Part shown: piece after piece, positions 1-5,313 of the stretch
Position numbering within the stretch: position 1 is the stretch's first letter
Layout: each line of letters starts with the position of its first letter
Assembly (NCBI GenBank): GCA_016764015.1
Contig: JAESSR010000327.1
Coordinates: 1-5,390 of the forward strand
Reading direction: 5' to 3'
Origin: Phycisphaerales bacterium
GTDB taxonomy: Bacteria > Planctomycetota > Phycisphaerae > Phycisphaerales > UBA1924
Length of the DNA: 5,390 nt
The notes under the pieces: generated by a model
Told to the model about the DNA's origin: nothing
The model's database searches: none
The model's input: only the letters and a program-made list of their open reading frames with translations
Program-made: the position numbers and the translations under genes

Positions 1-264
1 CGCAAATGCAGCACTCGCCCCCTTGCTCGCACCTTGTTTGCGCAAGCCCGCCGCAACCGGAATCACGGCGCACGAGCATAAGGGCAATGGAATGCCGAGC
101 AGCGAGGCTTTGACGATCGGGATGATGCCTTTGCCTCCGAGGTGCTTGAGCATCCATTCGCGGGGGACGACTACATGGACGATGCCCGCGAGGAGGAACC
201 CGAAGAGGAGCCAGACAGATGATTCGGTGAGGATCATCCAGAGTTCATTGAAAAAATTGGTCAT
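1..264 (-). CDS. ArsP_1/DUF318 (SO_0444-type) metal-efflux-like permease, N-terminal fragment
   Basis: An open reading frame of 88 codons starts at ATG (264-262) and runs off the left edge, so the C-terminal part is missing. The protein begins MTNFFNELWM and shows a hydrophobic segment at about residues 16-34. A second segment at about 47-73 contains the run GIPLPLCSCAVIPVAAGL, with the Cys-Ser-Cys pair at 63-65, followed by RKQGASKGA. This run is characteristic of the ArsP_1 (PF03773, formerly DUF318) permeases, which include the SO_0444 group linked to copper or zinc efflux and the organoarsenical exporter ArsP. Family membership is well supported; the substrate (metal ion or arsenical) is inference and cannot be decided from this fragment. 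The full protein would be a polytopic inner-membrane transporter. There is no Shine-Dalgarno sequence before the ATG, but a -10-like TATAGT lies 5 nt upstream. An in-frame stop (TAG) occurs three codons upstream. The gene diverges from the flavoenzyme at 379. Confidence 0.87.
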   Translation of the reverse strand, partial: MTNFFNELWMILTESSVWLLFGFLLAGIVHVVVPREWMLKHLGGKGIIPIVKASLLGIPLPLCSCAVIPVAAGLRKQGASKGASAAFA

Positions 265-269
265 ACTCA

Positions 270-275
270 ACTATA
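270..275 (-). promoter_or_regulatory. Candidate -10 box (TATAGT) of the permease gene, leaderless arrangement
   Basis: On the minus strand TATAGT matches the sigma-70 -10 consensus at 5 of 6 positions and ends 5 nt before the permease ATG. Transcription starting the usual 6-8 nt after the box would begin at or beside the start codon, which fits the missing ribosome-binding site. No good -35 hexamer is seen at 16-18 bp spacing. This is an inference from position and match only. Confidence 0.35.
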
Positions 276-279
276 CCCA

Positions 280-289
280 ACCAATTGGT
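280..289. promoter_or_regulatory. Palindrome ACCAATTGGT in the divergent intergenic region, possible operator
   Basis: A perfect 10-bp palindrome sits between the divergent permease and flavoenzyme genes, just upstream of both candidate promoters. Part of it is repeated directly: AATTGGTCAT occurs at 255-264, overlapping the permease start codon, and again at 283-292. The arrangement resembles a regulator site covering both promoters, but no regulator gene is in view and the motif is not one I recognise. Confidence 0.3.
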
Positions 290-299
290 CATTTATTCC

Positions 300-305
300 T
301 TGACA
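300..305 (+). promoter_or_regulatory. Candidate -35 hexamer (TTGACA) for the flavoenzyme gene
   Basis: The hexamer is a perfect match to the sigma-70 -35 consensus and lies 73 bp ahead of the flavoenzyme ATG. The -10 is unclear: GATATA at 325-330 has a 19-bp spacer and TATACA at 327-332 a 21-bp spacer, both longer than ideal. The promoter is plausible because it lies in the right intergenic region and orientation, but the assignment is tentative. Confidence 0.35.
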
Positions 306-378
306 TCGAAGTGAGAATGTTCAGGATATACAAGTCCTTAAATAAAACTGATGCTGATCAAGCTGTAAAGGGTGAGCG

Positions 379-2142
379 ATGAAATCCAGAAGAGAAGTGT
401 TGCGCAACGGGCTCGGGATCTTTGCTGCGGGTGCCTTTGGGCCGACGCTTGGGACTGCTGGAGCGATGGATGTTAGCAAAGCGGTTAAGAACCAAGGAAA
501 AGGCTCAGTCGGCCCGCAAACGGGCACGCCTGGGGGCGTATCGCTCAATGAGCTCAAATCCTCTCGCCCGTTGGCACCGAGATCGTTTGATCCCAAGCCA
601 AGGATGATTGATGGGTTCCCGTTCAAGTCATGGTTCGAGGGGGATGATTTTCGAGATGATATTCCGTTTCATTCACAGCAGAATGATTTCCCGGGTGGGC
701 AGCCACCCGAGCCAACCGAGGAGATCAATGTCGCGGTGATCGGTGGCGGGATCTCAGGCATGGCGGCGGCTCGTTTTTTACAAGACTACAACCCGGTGAT
801 CTTCGAGCTCCATACCCGATTCGGGGGTAATGCCCAGGGTGGGACGATCAACGGTGCGGAGTTCTCACTCGGGAGCGCGTATTTCATTACGCCTGATCCA
901 AACACAATGCTCGATGATTTTTATCGCGACCTTGGACTCCATGATGTGGTTCGGGTTGATTCAATCCCGGCACCAGTTGAGATCAACGGCGAGATCAATG
1001 ACGATATCTGGACCGGGATGGGTGTCGCGAAGAAAGATATCCCTGCATACGAAGCGTATCGCAATCTTGTGATGCGGATGGCGGATGATTATCCTGATGT
1101 ACCATTCTCTGAGCAATGGATGATTGACTTGGATCGGTTGAGCCTGCGTGAACACATCGAACAAGAGATGGGCATGCCTGTCCCTGCGGCTTTAGCCGCG
1201 GCAGTTCAGGCATATTGCTACGCTTCATTCGCTGCGGGCTGGGAAGAGATTTCGGCAACACTTGGATGGAACTTCCTGGCGGCTGAGGAGTTTGGACGAT
1301 GGGTGCTCCCCGGTGGCAACGCGTGGATGGCCAACGAGCTGTGGAAGAAACTCCGGAAGCTCGATCGGAAAGACCCGGCCCATGCGCCGCATCTTCGTCC
1401 CGGTCGACGAACGGTCGAAGTCCGCAAGCAAGACGATGGGCGTTGGCTCGTCACTTGGATTGAACCCGACGGGACCTACAAATCATTGCTGGCGAAAGAA
1501 GTGGTCATGGCGTGCGCCAAGAACATCGCAAGGCACATTATTTATGGGCTTGAGAATGACGACCCCGATCTCTACATCGCGATGCGATTGCCAAGGCGGG
1601 CGTATCTGGTCGCCAATGTGATTGTGGATCGACCGATCCCGCTTGATTTCTATGGCATTTTCTTGCTCGAAAACCCCGAAGAGTTCCCGATGTCCGACGG
1701 GCAAGCAGCCAATTTTTGGCGGTATACCGATGTGACGAACGGATCGTTCACGCCTGGCCCGAATGCCAACACCATCCCCCAACGCCCGAGCGTGCTCACG
1801 CTGTTTTGGCCTTTGCCGTTTGATAGCGCGCGGTTCACGCTGATCCTGGGTGATCCGCTCTTGGATTACGGGCAGGCGCTCGCCTCGAAGCTTCGAGGCA
1901 CACTCGATTTGGTGGGTTTGCCAGAATCGAGCGTGATTGAGGTTCGGTTTGCCCGGTGGGGTCATGCGGTGCCTGTGTCACGCGTTGGGTTCTTGGCCGA
2001 TGGGTTGCATGAGATACTCGGGCGGCCATATCAAGAGTCGCTGCACTTTGCCAACCAGGACAACTGGGGGATGCCTGCGATCGAGAACGCGGTGATCTCG
2101 GCATTTGATGCTTCTGAGGCGATAAAGAAACGGCTGGGTTAA
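379..2142 (+). CDS. Tat-exported FAD-dependent oxidoreductase, amine oxidase/phytoene-desaturase-like fold
   Basis: The gene encodes 587 residues. The N-terminus has a twin-arginine signal: SRREVL at residues 3-8, a hydrophobic stretch at about 11-27, and an A-G-A motif at 27-29 suggesting cleavage after residue 29. This points to export of a folded, cofactor-loaded enzyme. The FAD-binding Rossmann motif is AVIGGGISGM (about 119-128), with an acidic residue at Glu143 for the ribose and RFGG at 147-150. The C-terminal segment NQDNWGMPAIENAVISAF (559-576) resembles the second FAD contact of flavin amine oxidases. PGGNAW lies at 311-316. The substrate is not identifiable; an amine, carotenoid-like or other hydride donor are all possible. 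The start is well supported by a ribosome-binding site, AAAGGGTGAG at 367-376. The gene is followed by 135 bp and then nuoD on the same strand, with no terminator visible, so read-through into nuoD is possible. The family is confident; the reaction is unknown. Confidence 0.85.
   Translation: MKSRREVLRNGLGIFAAGAFGPTLGTAGAMDVSKAVKNQGKGSVGPQTGTPGGVSLNELKSSRPLAPRSFDPKPRMIDGFPFKSWFEGDDFRDDIPFHSQQNDFPGGQPPEPTEEINVAVIGGGISGMAAARFLQDYNPVIFELHTRFGGNAQGGTINGAEFSLGSAYFITPDPNTMLDDFYRDLGLHDVVRVDSIPAPVEINGEINDDIWTGMGVAKKDIPAYEAYRNLVMRMADDYPDVPFSEQWMIDLDRLSLREHIEQEMGMPVPAALAAAVQAYCYASFAAGWEEISATLGWNFLAAEEFGRWVLPGGNAWMANELWKKLRKLDRKDPAHAPHLRPGRRTVEVRKQDDGRWLVTWIEPDGTYKSLLAKEVVMACAKNIARHIIYGLENDDPDLYIAMRLPRRAYLVANVIVDRPIPLDFYGIFLLENPEEFPMSDGQAANFWRYTDVTNGSFTPGPNANTIPQRPSVLTLFWPLPFDSARFTLILGDPLLDYGQALASKLRGTLDLVGLPESSVIEVRFARWGHAVPVSRVGFLADGLHEILGRPYQESLHFANQDNWGMPAIENAVISAFDASEAIKKRLG
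1882..1899. repeat. 18-bp perfect palindrome inside the flavoenzyme gene
   Basis: GCCTCGAAGCTTCGAGGC reads the same on both strands with no spacer. It encodes ASKLRG (residues 502-507) of the flavoenzyme. The central AAGCTT is a HindIII site. An uninterrupted palindrome of this length is unlikely by chance in a window of this size, but codon constraints could produce it and no function is evident. Confidence 0.6.
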
Positions 2143-2236
2143 TAGGTTGGATGAACGAACTCACGGGTAGTTATTGAGCGTGTGATCCAAGGCATCATTC
2201 TGGGCGGTTGGGTTCCAATTGGGCTTCCTTTCCTCC

Positions 2237-2242
2237 TATGAT
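2237..2242 (+). promoter_or_regulatory. Candidate -10 box (TATGAT) for nuoD
   Basis: TATGAT matches the -10 consensus at 5 of 6 positions and would place the transcript start near 2249, leaving a 5' leader of roughly 29 nt before the nuoD ATG. The -35 region (TTCCAA at 2213-2218, spacer 18) is poor. The box overlaps an upstream in-frame TTG at 2242, which argues against translation starting there. Confidence 0.33.
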
Positions 2243-2264
2243 TGGCTCGATCGAGACACTCTCT

Positions 2265-2268
2265 GGAG
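2265..2268 (+). promoter_or_regulatory. Ribosome-binding site GGAG that fixes the nuoD start
   Basis: GGAG lies 9 nt before the ATG at 2278. No comparable site precedes the in-frame TTG at 2242. The resulting N-terminus (MPYTLTPDTG) reaches the conserved GPQHP loop after about 35 residues, a normal distance for this family. Confidence 0.6.
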
Positions 2269-2277
2269 CACCCTGCG

Positions 2278-3567
2278 ATGCCATACACGCTGACACCCGA
2301 TACCGGGATTACCCCTGGTTCTGACAATATTGACTACATCAAGGATCACATAGATACCGGTGATCGGTGGGTGCTCAACTTTGGCCCGCAGCATCCGGCG
2401 ACGCACACGACGCTGCGATTGGTTTTGGAGCTCGATGGCGAACGGATCGCACGGTGCACGCCTCATATTGGGTACCTGCATTCTGGGTTCGAGAAACTTG
2501 CTGAGCATTTGGACTACAACCAGTATGTGACCATTGTGTCGCGGATGAACTATCTGTCGCCGATCAGCAATGACATCTGCTGGCACGGCGGGGTCGAGAA
2601 GCTCTTCGGGATTCAGATCACCAAGCGGTGCATCGTGTTGCGGACGATCATGGCGGAGCTTGGTCGGATTCAGGATCACCTGTTGTGTGTTGGTGCAGCG
2701 GCACTCGACCTTGGCGCGTTCACCGGGTTCCTCTATGCGTTTAACCCACGCGAGAAAATCTACGACATTGTTGATTACATTTCTGGACAGCGGTTCCATC
2801 CAGACTGGACGCGCGTGGGCGGGATTATGAAAGAGATTCCCGACGAAGAGGTGTTCAAGCGGATGGTCAAGAACTTCCTGCACGCTGATCTTGGTCAGGC
2901 GATCGCTGACCTTGAAAACCTTGTGAACCGAAATCGGATCTTTATGGATCGCACGCAAGGCGTGGGGATCATGACGCACGACGAGGCGATTGACTTTGGA
3001 TTGACCGGGCCGCTCGCAAGGGCATCGGGCGTTAAGCGTGATCTGCGTAAGGACGAGCCTTACCTTTGCTATGCCGACAACTGGGACGGCGAAGGGGCCG
3101 AGGCGGTGAAGTTCAGCGTGCCGATCTGCCATGATGGCGATGTGTACGCACGGTTCTTGGTGCGTCTCGAAGAGATCAGGCAATCGGTCAAGATCATCGA
3201 TCAGCTTATTGACGATATCCCGCAAGGGCCTGTGGATATGTATGTTGATGAGAAGATGACCAAGCCCGCCAAAGAAGAGGTCTACGGCTCGATCGAAGGG
3301 CTGATCCAGCACTTCGAGCTCATCATGACCAATCGCGGGTGGGAAGCCCCGATCGGCGAGAGTTATCTCGCTCATGAAACCGCCAACGGCGAGCTGGGAT
3401 ACTTTATTGTCAGCGATGGTTCCCCGCGTAGTTGGCGTGTAAAGACCCGCCCGCCGAGCTTTGTGAACTTCTCGCTGATGTCCAAGATGGTCGAGGGACA
3501 TATGCTCGCGGATATTGTCGCGGTGATGGGTTCGCTCAATATCGTGGCGGCTGAGTTGGATCGATGA
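2278..3567 (+). CDS. nuoD: NADH-quinone oxidoreductase (complex I) subunit D, NuoD
   Basis: The protein has 429 residues from the ATG at 2278, a normal full length for the 49-kDa subunit of complex I, which forms the quinone pocket on the cytoplasmic peripheral arm. The signature loop FGPQHPATH is at residues 35-43, then LRLVLELDGE (46-55), PHIGYLHSGFEKL (62-74), ALDLGAFTG (142-150) and ELGYFIVSDG (372-381). The C-terminus ends AAELDR, equivalent to the usual GEVDR. His43, Tyr92 and Asp144 fall at the same mutual spacings as bovine His59, Tyr108 and Asp160, which line the quinone site, so the subunit looks functional. The residue after His43 is Thr, where many homologues have Gly. The gene is not fused to nuoC, and no nuoA, B or C precedes it. 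Its stop overlaps the start of the lipoprotein gene (ATGA), implying translational coupling. NuoE is encoded further downstream, so this is a small complex I island rather than a full operon. Confidence 0.97.
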   Translation: MPYTLTPDTGITPGSDNIDYIKDHIDTGDRWVLNFGPQHPATHTTLRLVLELDGERIARCTPHIGYLHSGFEKLAEHLDYNQYVTIVSRMNYLSPISNDICWHGGVEKLFGIQITKRCIVLRTIMAELGRIQDHLLCVGAAALDLGAFTGFLYAFNPREKIYDIVDYISGQRFHPDWTRVGGIMKEIPDEEVFKRMVKNFLHADLGQAIADLENLVNRNRIFMDRTQGVGIMTHDEAIDFGLTGPLARASGVKRDLRKDEPYLCYADNWDGEGAEAVKFSVPICHDGDVYARFLVRLEEIRQSVKIIDQLIDDIPQGPVDMYVDEKMTKPAKEEVYGSIEGLIQHFELIMTNRGWEAPIGESYLAHETANGELGYFIVSDGSPRSWRVKTRPPSFVNFSLMSKMVEGHMLADIVAVMGSLNIVAAELDR

Positions 3568-3953
3568 ACCAGCGATTCACATCCCACGCGTTGATCTTTT
3601 CATTGGCTTTGTTGTTGATGCTCATCCTCACCGGGTGCGGGCTAAGTCCTGTCTATACAGTTCGGGTGGAGAATCAGAGCTCGAAGACGGTGCTGGCTCG
3701 GCTTGAGCGTCGGCCTTCGATGAACAACATGATTGTGATGGAATCAGCACGGTTGAAGAGTGAGTCAGAGATTGTGCTCGGGCCTCACGAGGCTCGCCCG
3801 CTCGAACGGGTGTATATCGTGATTCAAGGCGTGGACAGTGTCCACGACCTGCCCGAATCGAATAAACTACAACGCGGCGACTGGGTGGTGACGATCTCGG
3901 ATGGATCGATCAGTTCATGGGGAGCCTACGAGATCACAGTCCGGCGGGAGTGA
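3564..3953 (+). CDS. Small lipoprotein of unknown function, coupled to nuoD
   Basis: This 129-residue protein starts with a charged and polar N-region (MNQRF), a hydrophobic core at about residues 9-22 and a lipobox LTGC at 22-25, so Cys25 is the predicted lipidated residue after signal peptidase II cleavage. The residue after it is Gly, with no Asp +2 inner-membrane retention signal in the E. coli sense. The mature part of about 105 residues has alternating hydrophobic and polar stretches (YTVRVENQSSKTVLARLERR at 31-50, GDWVVTISDG near 105-114, YEITVRR at the end) that suggest a small beta-rich domain. I do not recognise the family. Its ATG lies within the nuoD stop (ATGA, 4-bp overlap) and it has no strong ribosome-binding site of its own, so translation probably depends on nuoD. 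That placement between nuoD and nuoE suggests, but does not show, a role related to complex I or the envelope. A fortuitous neighbour is equally possible. Confidence 0.82.
   Translation: MNQRFTSHALIFSLALLLMLILTGCGLSPVYTVRVENQSSKTVLARLERRPSMNNMIVMESARLKSESEIVLGPHEARPLERVYIVIQGVDSVHDLPESNKLQRGDWVVTISDGSISSWGAYEITVRRE
3830..3846. repeat. 17-bp inverted repeat inside the lipoprotein gene
   Basis: CGTGGACA and TGTCCACG are perfect 8-nt arms around a single G. The sequence encodes the stretch G-V-D-S-V-H-D of the lipoprotein. It could be chance or codon-driven, and no ribosome-binding site or start codon depends on it. Confidence 0.5.
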
Positions 3954-4022
3954 ATCTGGGTGGGTGATTACCTATGATTCGGTTGCTTGCTTATTGATGA
4001 ATAGGTCGATGATTGATTGATT

Positions 4023-4038
4023 TGTACATGTCTGTACA
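4023..4038. promoter_or_regulatory. TGTACA-N4-TGTACA element upstream of nuoE, possible operator
   Basis: Two identical self-palindromic hexamers TGTACA are separated by TGTC, with centres 10 bp apart, one DNA helical turn. The element ends 15 bp before the nuoE ATG. It overlaps the -10 position of a weak promoter candidate (TTGATT at 4013-4018, 16 bp, TACATA at 4035-4040). A dimeric regulator occupying it would block transcription from that promoter. TACA/TGTA half-sites are known for BlaI/MecI-type repressors, but the spacing differs from theirs, so the binding protein is unknown. Confidence 0.4.
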
Positions 4039-4053
4039 TAGAAAAGGTGCACA

Positions 4054-4626
4054 ATGGCTTGGATCTCAAAGAACTCTGCTGAAGCTCAGATTGAAACCCG
4101 CGATGAGCCTTACTTGACCGGCGAGATGGAGAAGACGCTCCGCGAGGTGTACATGCCAAGGTACGAGAAGCCCAAGGGCGCACTCTTCGTCGCGTTGCAC
4201 ATGGTGCAGCATCACTACGGGTGGATTCCTCGGCAGGCGATGAAAGAGATCGCTGGTGTGCTTGAGATCGCTCCGTCAGAGGTGCTCGATACCGTGAGTT
4301 TCTATGAGGAGTATTGGGAGCTGCCTAAGGGTGAGCATTTGATTTCGGTATGCCGATCGATCGCCTGTGAGTTCTGCGACGCGACCAAGTGCACCGAAGC
4401 GATCAAAGACAAACTGGGGATTGATGTCGGACAGACGACCAATGATAAGAAGTTCACGCTTGTCGAGCTCGAATGCATTGGTTCGTGTGGCACAGCGCCG
4501 GCTGCGCTGCTCGATGATGACCTGCACGAAAACCTGACGCCTGAGCGGATTGTTTCGATGATCGATCAGATACAGAACGGGACTTACACCAAGGGTGGTA
4601 CTGGTGCGGTGAAGGAAGAGTTGTAA
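4054..4626 (+). CDS. nuoE: NADH-quinone oxidoreductase (complex I) subunit E, NuoE (24-kDa [2Fe-2S] protein)
   Basis: The 190-residue protein is a normal-length, thioredoxin-fold NuoE that carries the [2Fe-2S] cluster N1a next to NuoF in the cytoplasmic NADH-oxidising module. The four ligands are Cys100 and Cys105 (CRSIAC, C-x4-C) and Cys141 and Cys145 (CIGSC, C-x3-C). Other family marks are HYGWIP (54-59), VLDTVSFYEEY (77-87) and GQTTNDKKFTLVELECIGSC (126-145). Two further cysteines, Cys108 and Cys113, lie just after the first ligand pair and are absent from E. coli NuoE as I recall it. A ribosome-binding site AAAGGTG at 4043-4049 supports this ATG. The gene is 100 bp after the lipoprotein gene and may have its own promoter there. 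No nuoF or nuoG follows; instead the gene ends 17 bp before a hairpin and faces the convergent gene tag. Partners must be encoded elsewhere. Confidence 0.96.
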   Translation: MAWISKNSAEAQIETRDEPYLTGEMEKTLREVYMPRYEKPKGALFVALHMVQHHYGWIPRQAMKEIAGVLEIAPSEVLDTVSFYEEYWELPKGEHLISVCRSIACEFCDATKCTEAIKDKLGIDVGQTTNDKKFTLVELECIGSCGTAPAALLDDDLHENLTPERIVSMIDQIQNGTYTKGGTGAVKEEL

Positions 4627-4642
4627 AAACCAAGTTGCATTC

Positions 4643-4721
4643 AACGAGCCGCGACCGTGAGGGAGCGGTCTTAGTCGTACTCATAATTCAGAAGACCACT
4701 CCCTCACGGTCGCGGCTCGTT
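4643..4721. repeat. REP-like palindromic element with 30-bp arms between nuoE and tag
   Basis: The left arm 4643-4672 and right arm 4692-4721 are inverted copies with one mismatch (C4666 opposite A4698) and a 19-nt loop. The arm core is GCGACCGTGAGGGAGCGGTC. In minus-strand RNA the mismatch becomes a G-U pair, so that stem is unbroken. Translated, the arms give TSRDREGAV and PLPHGRGS. I remember these as recurrent spurious peptides in planctomycete and some other environmental genomes, which suggests a dispersed REP- or MITE-like family; this is recollection, not a search. The right arm overlaps the 3' end of tag. No transposase or target-site duplication is visible. Confidence 0.75.
4643..4721. 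terminator. Possible bidirectional terminator between convergent nuoE and tag
   Basis: The very stable hairpin starts 17 bp after the nuoE stop and lies where transcripts from the two facing genes would meet. It is not a textbook intrinsic terminator: on the plus strand only three U residues adjoin the stem, and on the minus strand a run of five U occurs about 13 nt beyond it. Termination or 3'-end protection is inferred from position. Confidence 0.4.
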
Positions 4722-5285
4722 TAGATTCGCATGGCGATAGCAATCGGTGGTGTGATCGTTGACCATGCCTATTGCTTGCATCATGGCGTACATGGTGGTT
4801 GGGCCTACGAATCGGAAGCCGTGTTTTTTAAGCTGCTTGGAGAGGGTTTTCGAGCGCCCGGTTTGGGAGGGCAAATCGGCAAGGGTTGTATAGTGATTGA
4901 CGATCGGGGTGTTGTCAACGAATGACCAGATGAACTCGCTCAGGGTCGTTCCTGATTCGTAGAGATCGAGGACAGCTTGGGCGTTGGAGATTGTGGAACC
5001 GATTTTGAGTTTGTTGCGGATGATGGATGCATCGAGCATCAGCCGATCGAAATCATCTAGGGTGAACTTGGCGATCTTCTTGGGATCGAAGTTCTTGAAG
5101 AGTTTGCGGTAGCCATTGCGTTTTTTGAGGATGGTTTCCCAGCTCAAGCCTGCCTGAGCACCTTCGAGGGTGAGCATTTCGAAGACATGGTGCTCGTTGC
5201 GGTTAGGAATCCCCCATTCGGTGTCGTGGTAGGTTTGTTCGATATCGGATCGGGCCCATTCGCATCGGCATTTGGATTCGGACAT
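4704..5285 (-). CDS. tag: DNA-3-methyladenine glycosylase I
   Basis: The 193-residue protein matches constitutive 3-methyladenine DNA glycosylase I (Tag), a cytoplasmic base-excision repair enzyme that removes 3-methyladenine from alkylated DNA. Motifs in order are YHDTEWG (19-25), LTLEGAQAGLSWETILKKR (38-56), ASIIRNKLKI (86-95), WSFVDNTP (120-127), GFRFVGPTTMYAMMQAIGMV (156-175) and NDHTTDC (176-182). By comparison with E. coli Tag, the zinc ligands should be Cys8, His20, His178 and Cys182, and the base-pocket residues Glu41 and Trp49; all are present. A GGAG sequence about 9 nt upstream supports the start. The last residues (NEPRP) and the stop codon are encoded within the right arm of the palindromic repeat at 4692-4721, so the natural C-terminus appears to have been replaced or extended by the repeat, after the zinc site, which should spare function. 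The gene converges on nuoE and is divergent from the possible gene at 5314. Confidence 0.96.
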   Translation of the reverse strand: MSESKCRCEWARSDIEQTYHDTEWGIPNRNEHHVFEMLTLEGAQAGLSWETILKKRNGYRKLFKNFDPKKIAKFTLDDFDRLMLDASIIRNKLKIGSTISNAQAVLDLYESGTTLSEFIWSFVDNTPIVNHYTTLADLPSQTGRSKTLSKQLKKHGFRFVGPTTMYAMMQAIGMVNDHTTDCYRHANLNEPRP

Positions 5286-5313
5286 GTTGCAGGCTCCGTG
5301 ATATCATCTGGGT

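Noticed and set aside
23..382. A 119-codon plus-strand frame over the left edge
   Set aside because: It overlaps the permease gene in antisense, crosses the intergenic promoter region, and its translation shows no family features, whereas the minus strand gives a clear ArsP_1 permease.
1483..1965. A 160-codon minus-strand open frame opposite the flavoenzyme gene
   Set aside because: It is antisense to a well-supported gene, and its Arg/His/Gln-rich composition is typical of a shadow frame.
2143..2236. Search for an intrinsic terminator or RNA element between the flavoenzyme gene and nuoD
   Set aside because: No stable hairpin with a T-run and no recognisable riboswitch or tRNA was found in this stretch.
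2242..2277. Upstream TTG start extending NuoD by 12 residues
   Set aside because: There is no ribosome-binding site before it, it overlaps a -10-like box, and the ATG at 2278 has a GGAG at good spacing.
2236..3501. A 421-codon open frame on the minus strand opposite nuoD
   Set aside because: It lies entirely antisense to a clearly conserved complex I gene, has no recognisable motif or ribosome-binding site, and is explained by codon bias of nuoD.
4643..4721. Hairpin arms as terminal inverted repeats of an insertion sequence
   Set aside because: Only a 19-nt loop lies between the arms, with no transposase and no target-site duplication; a REP-like element or terminator fits better.
4731..4925. 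A 64-codon plus-strand frame after the hairpin
   Set aside because: It is antisense to the strongly conserved tag gene.
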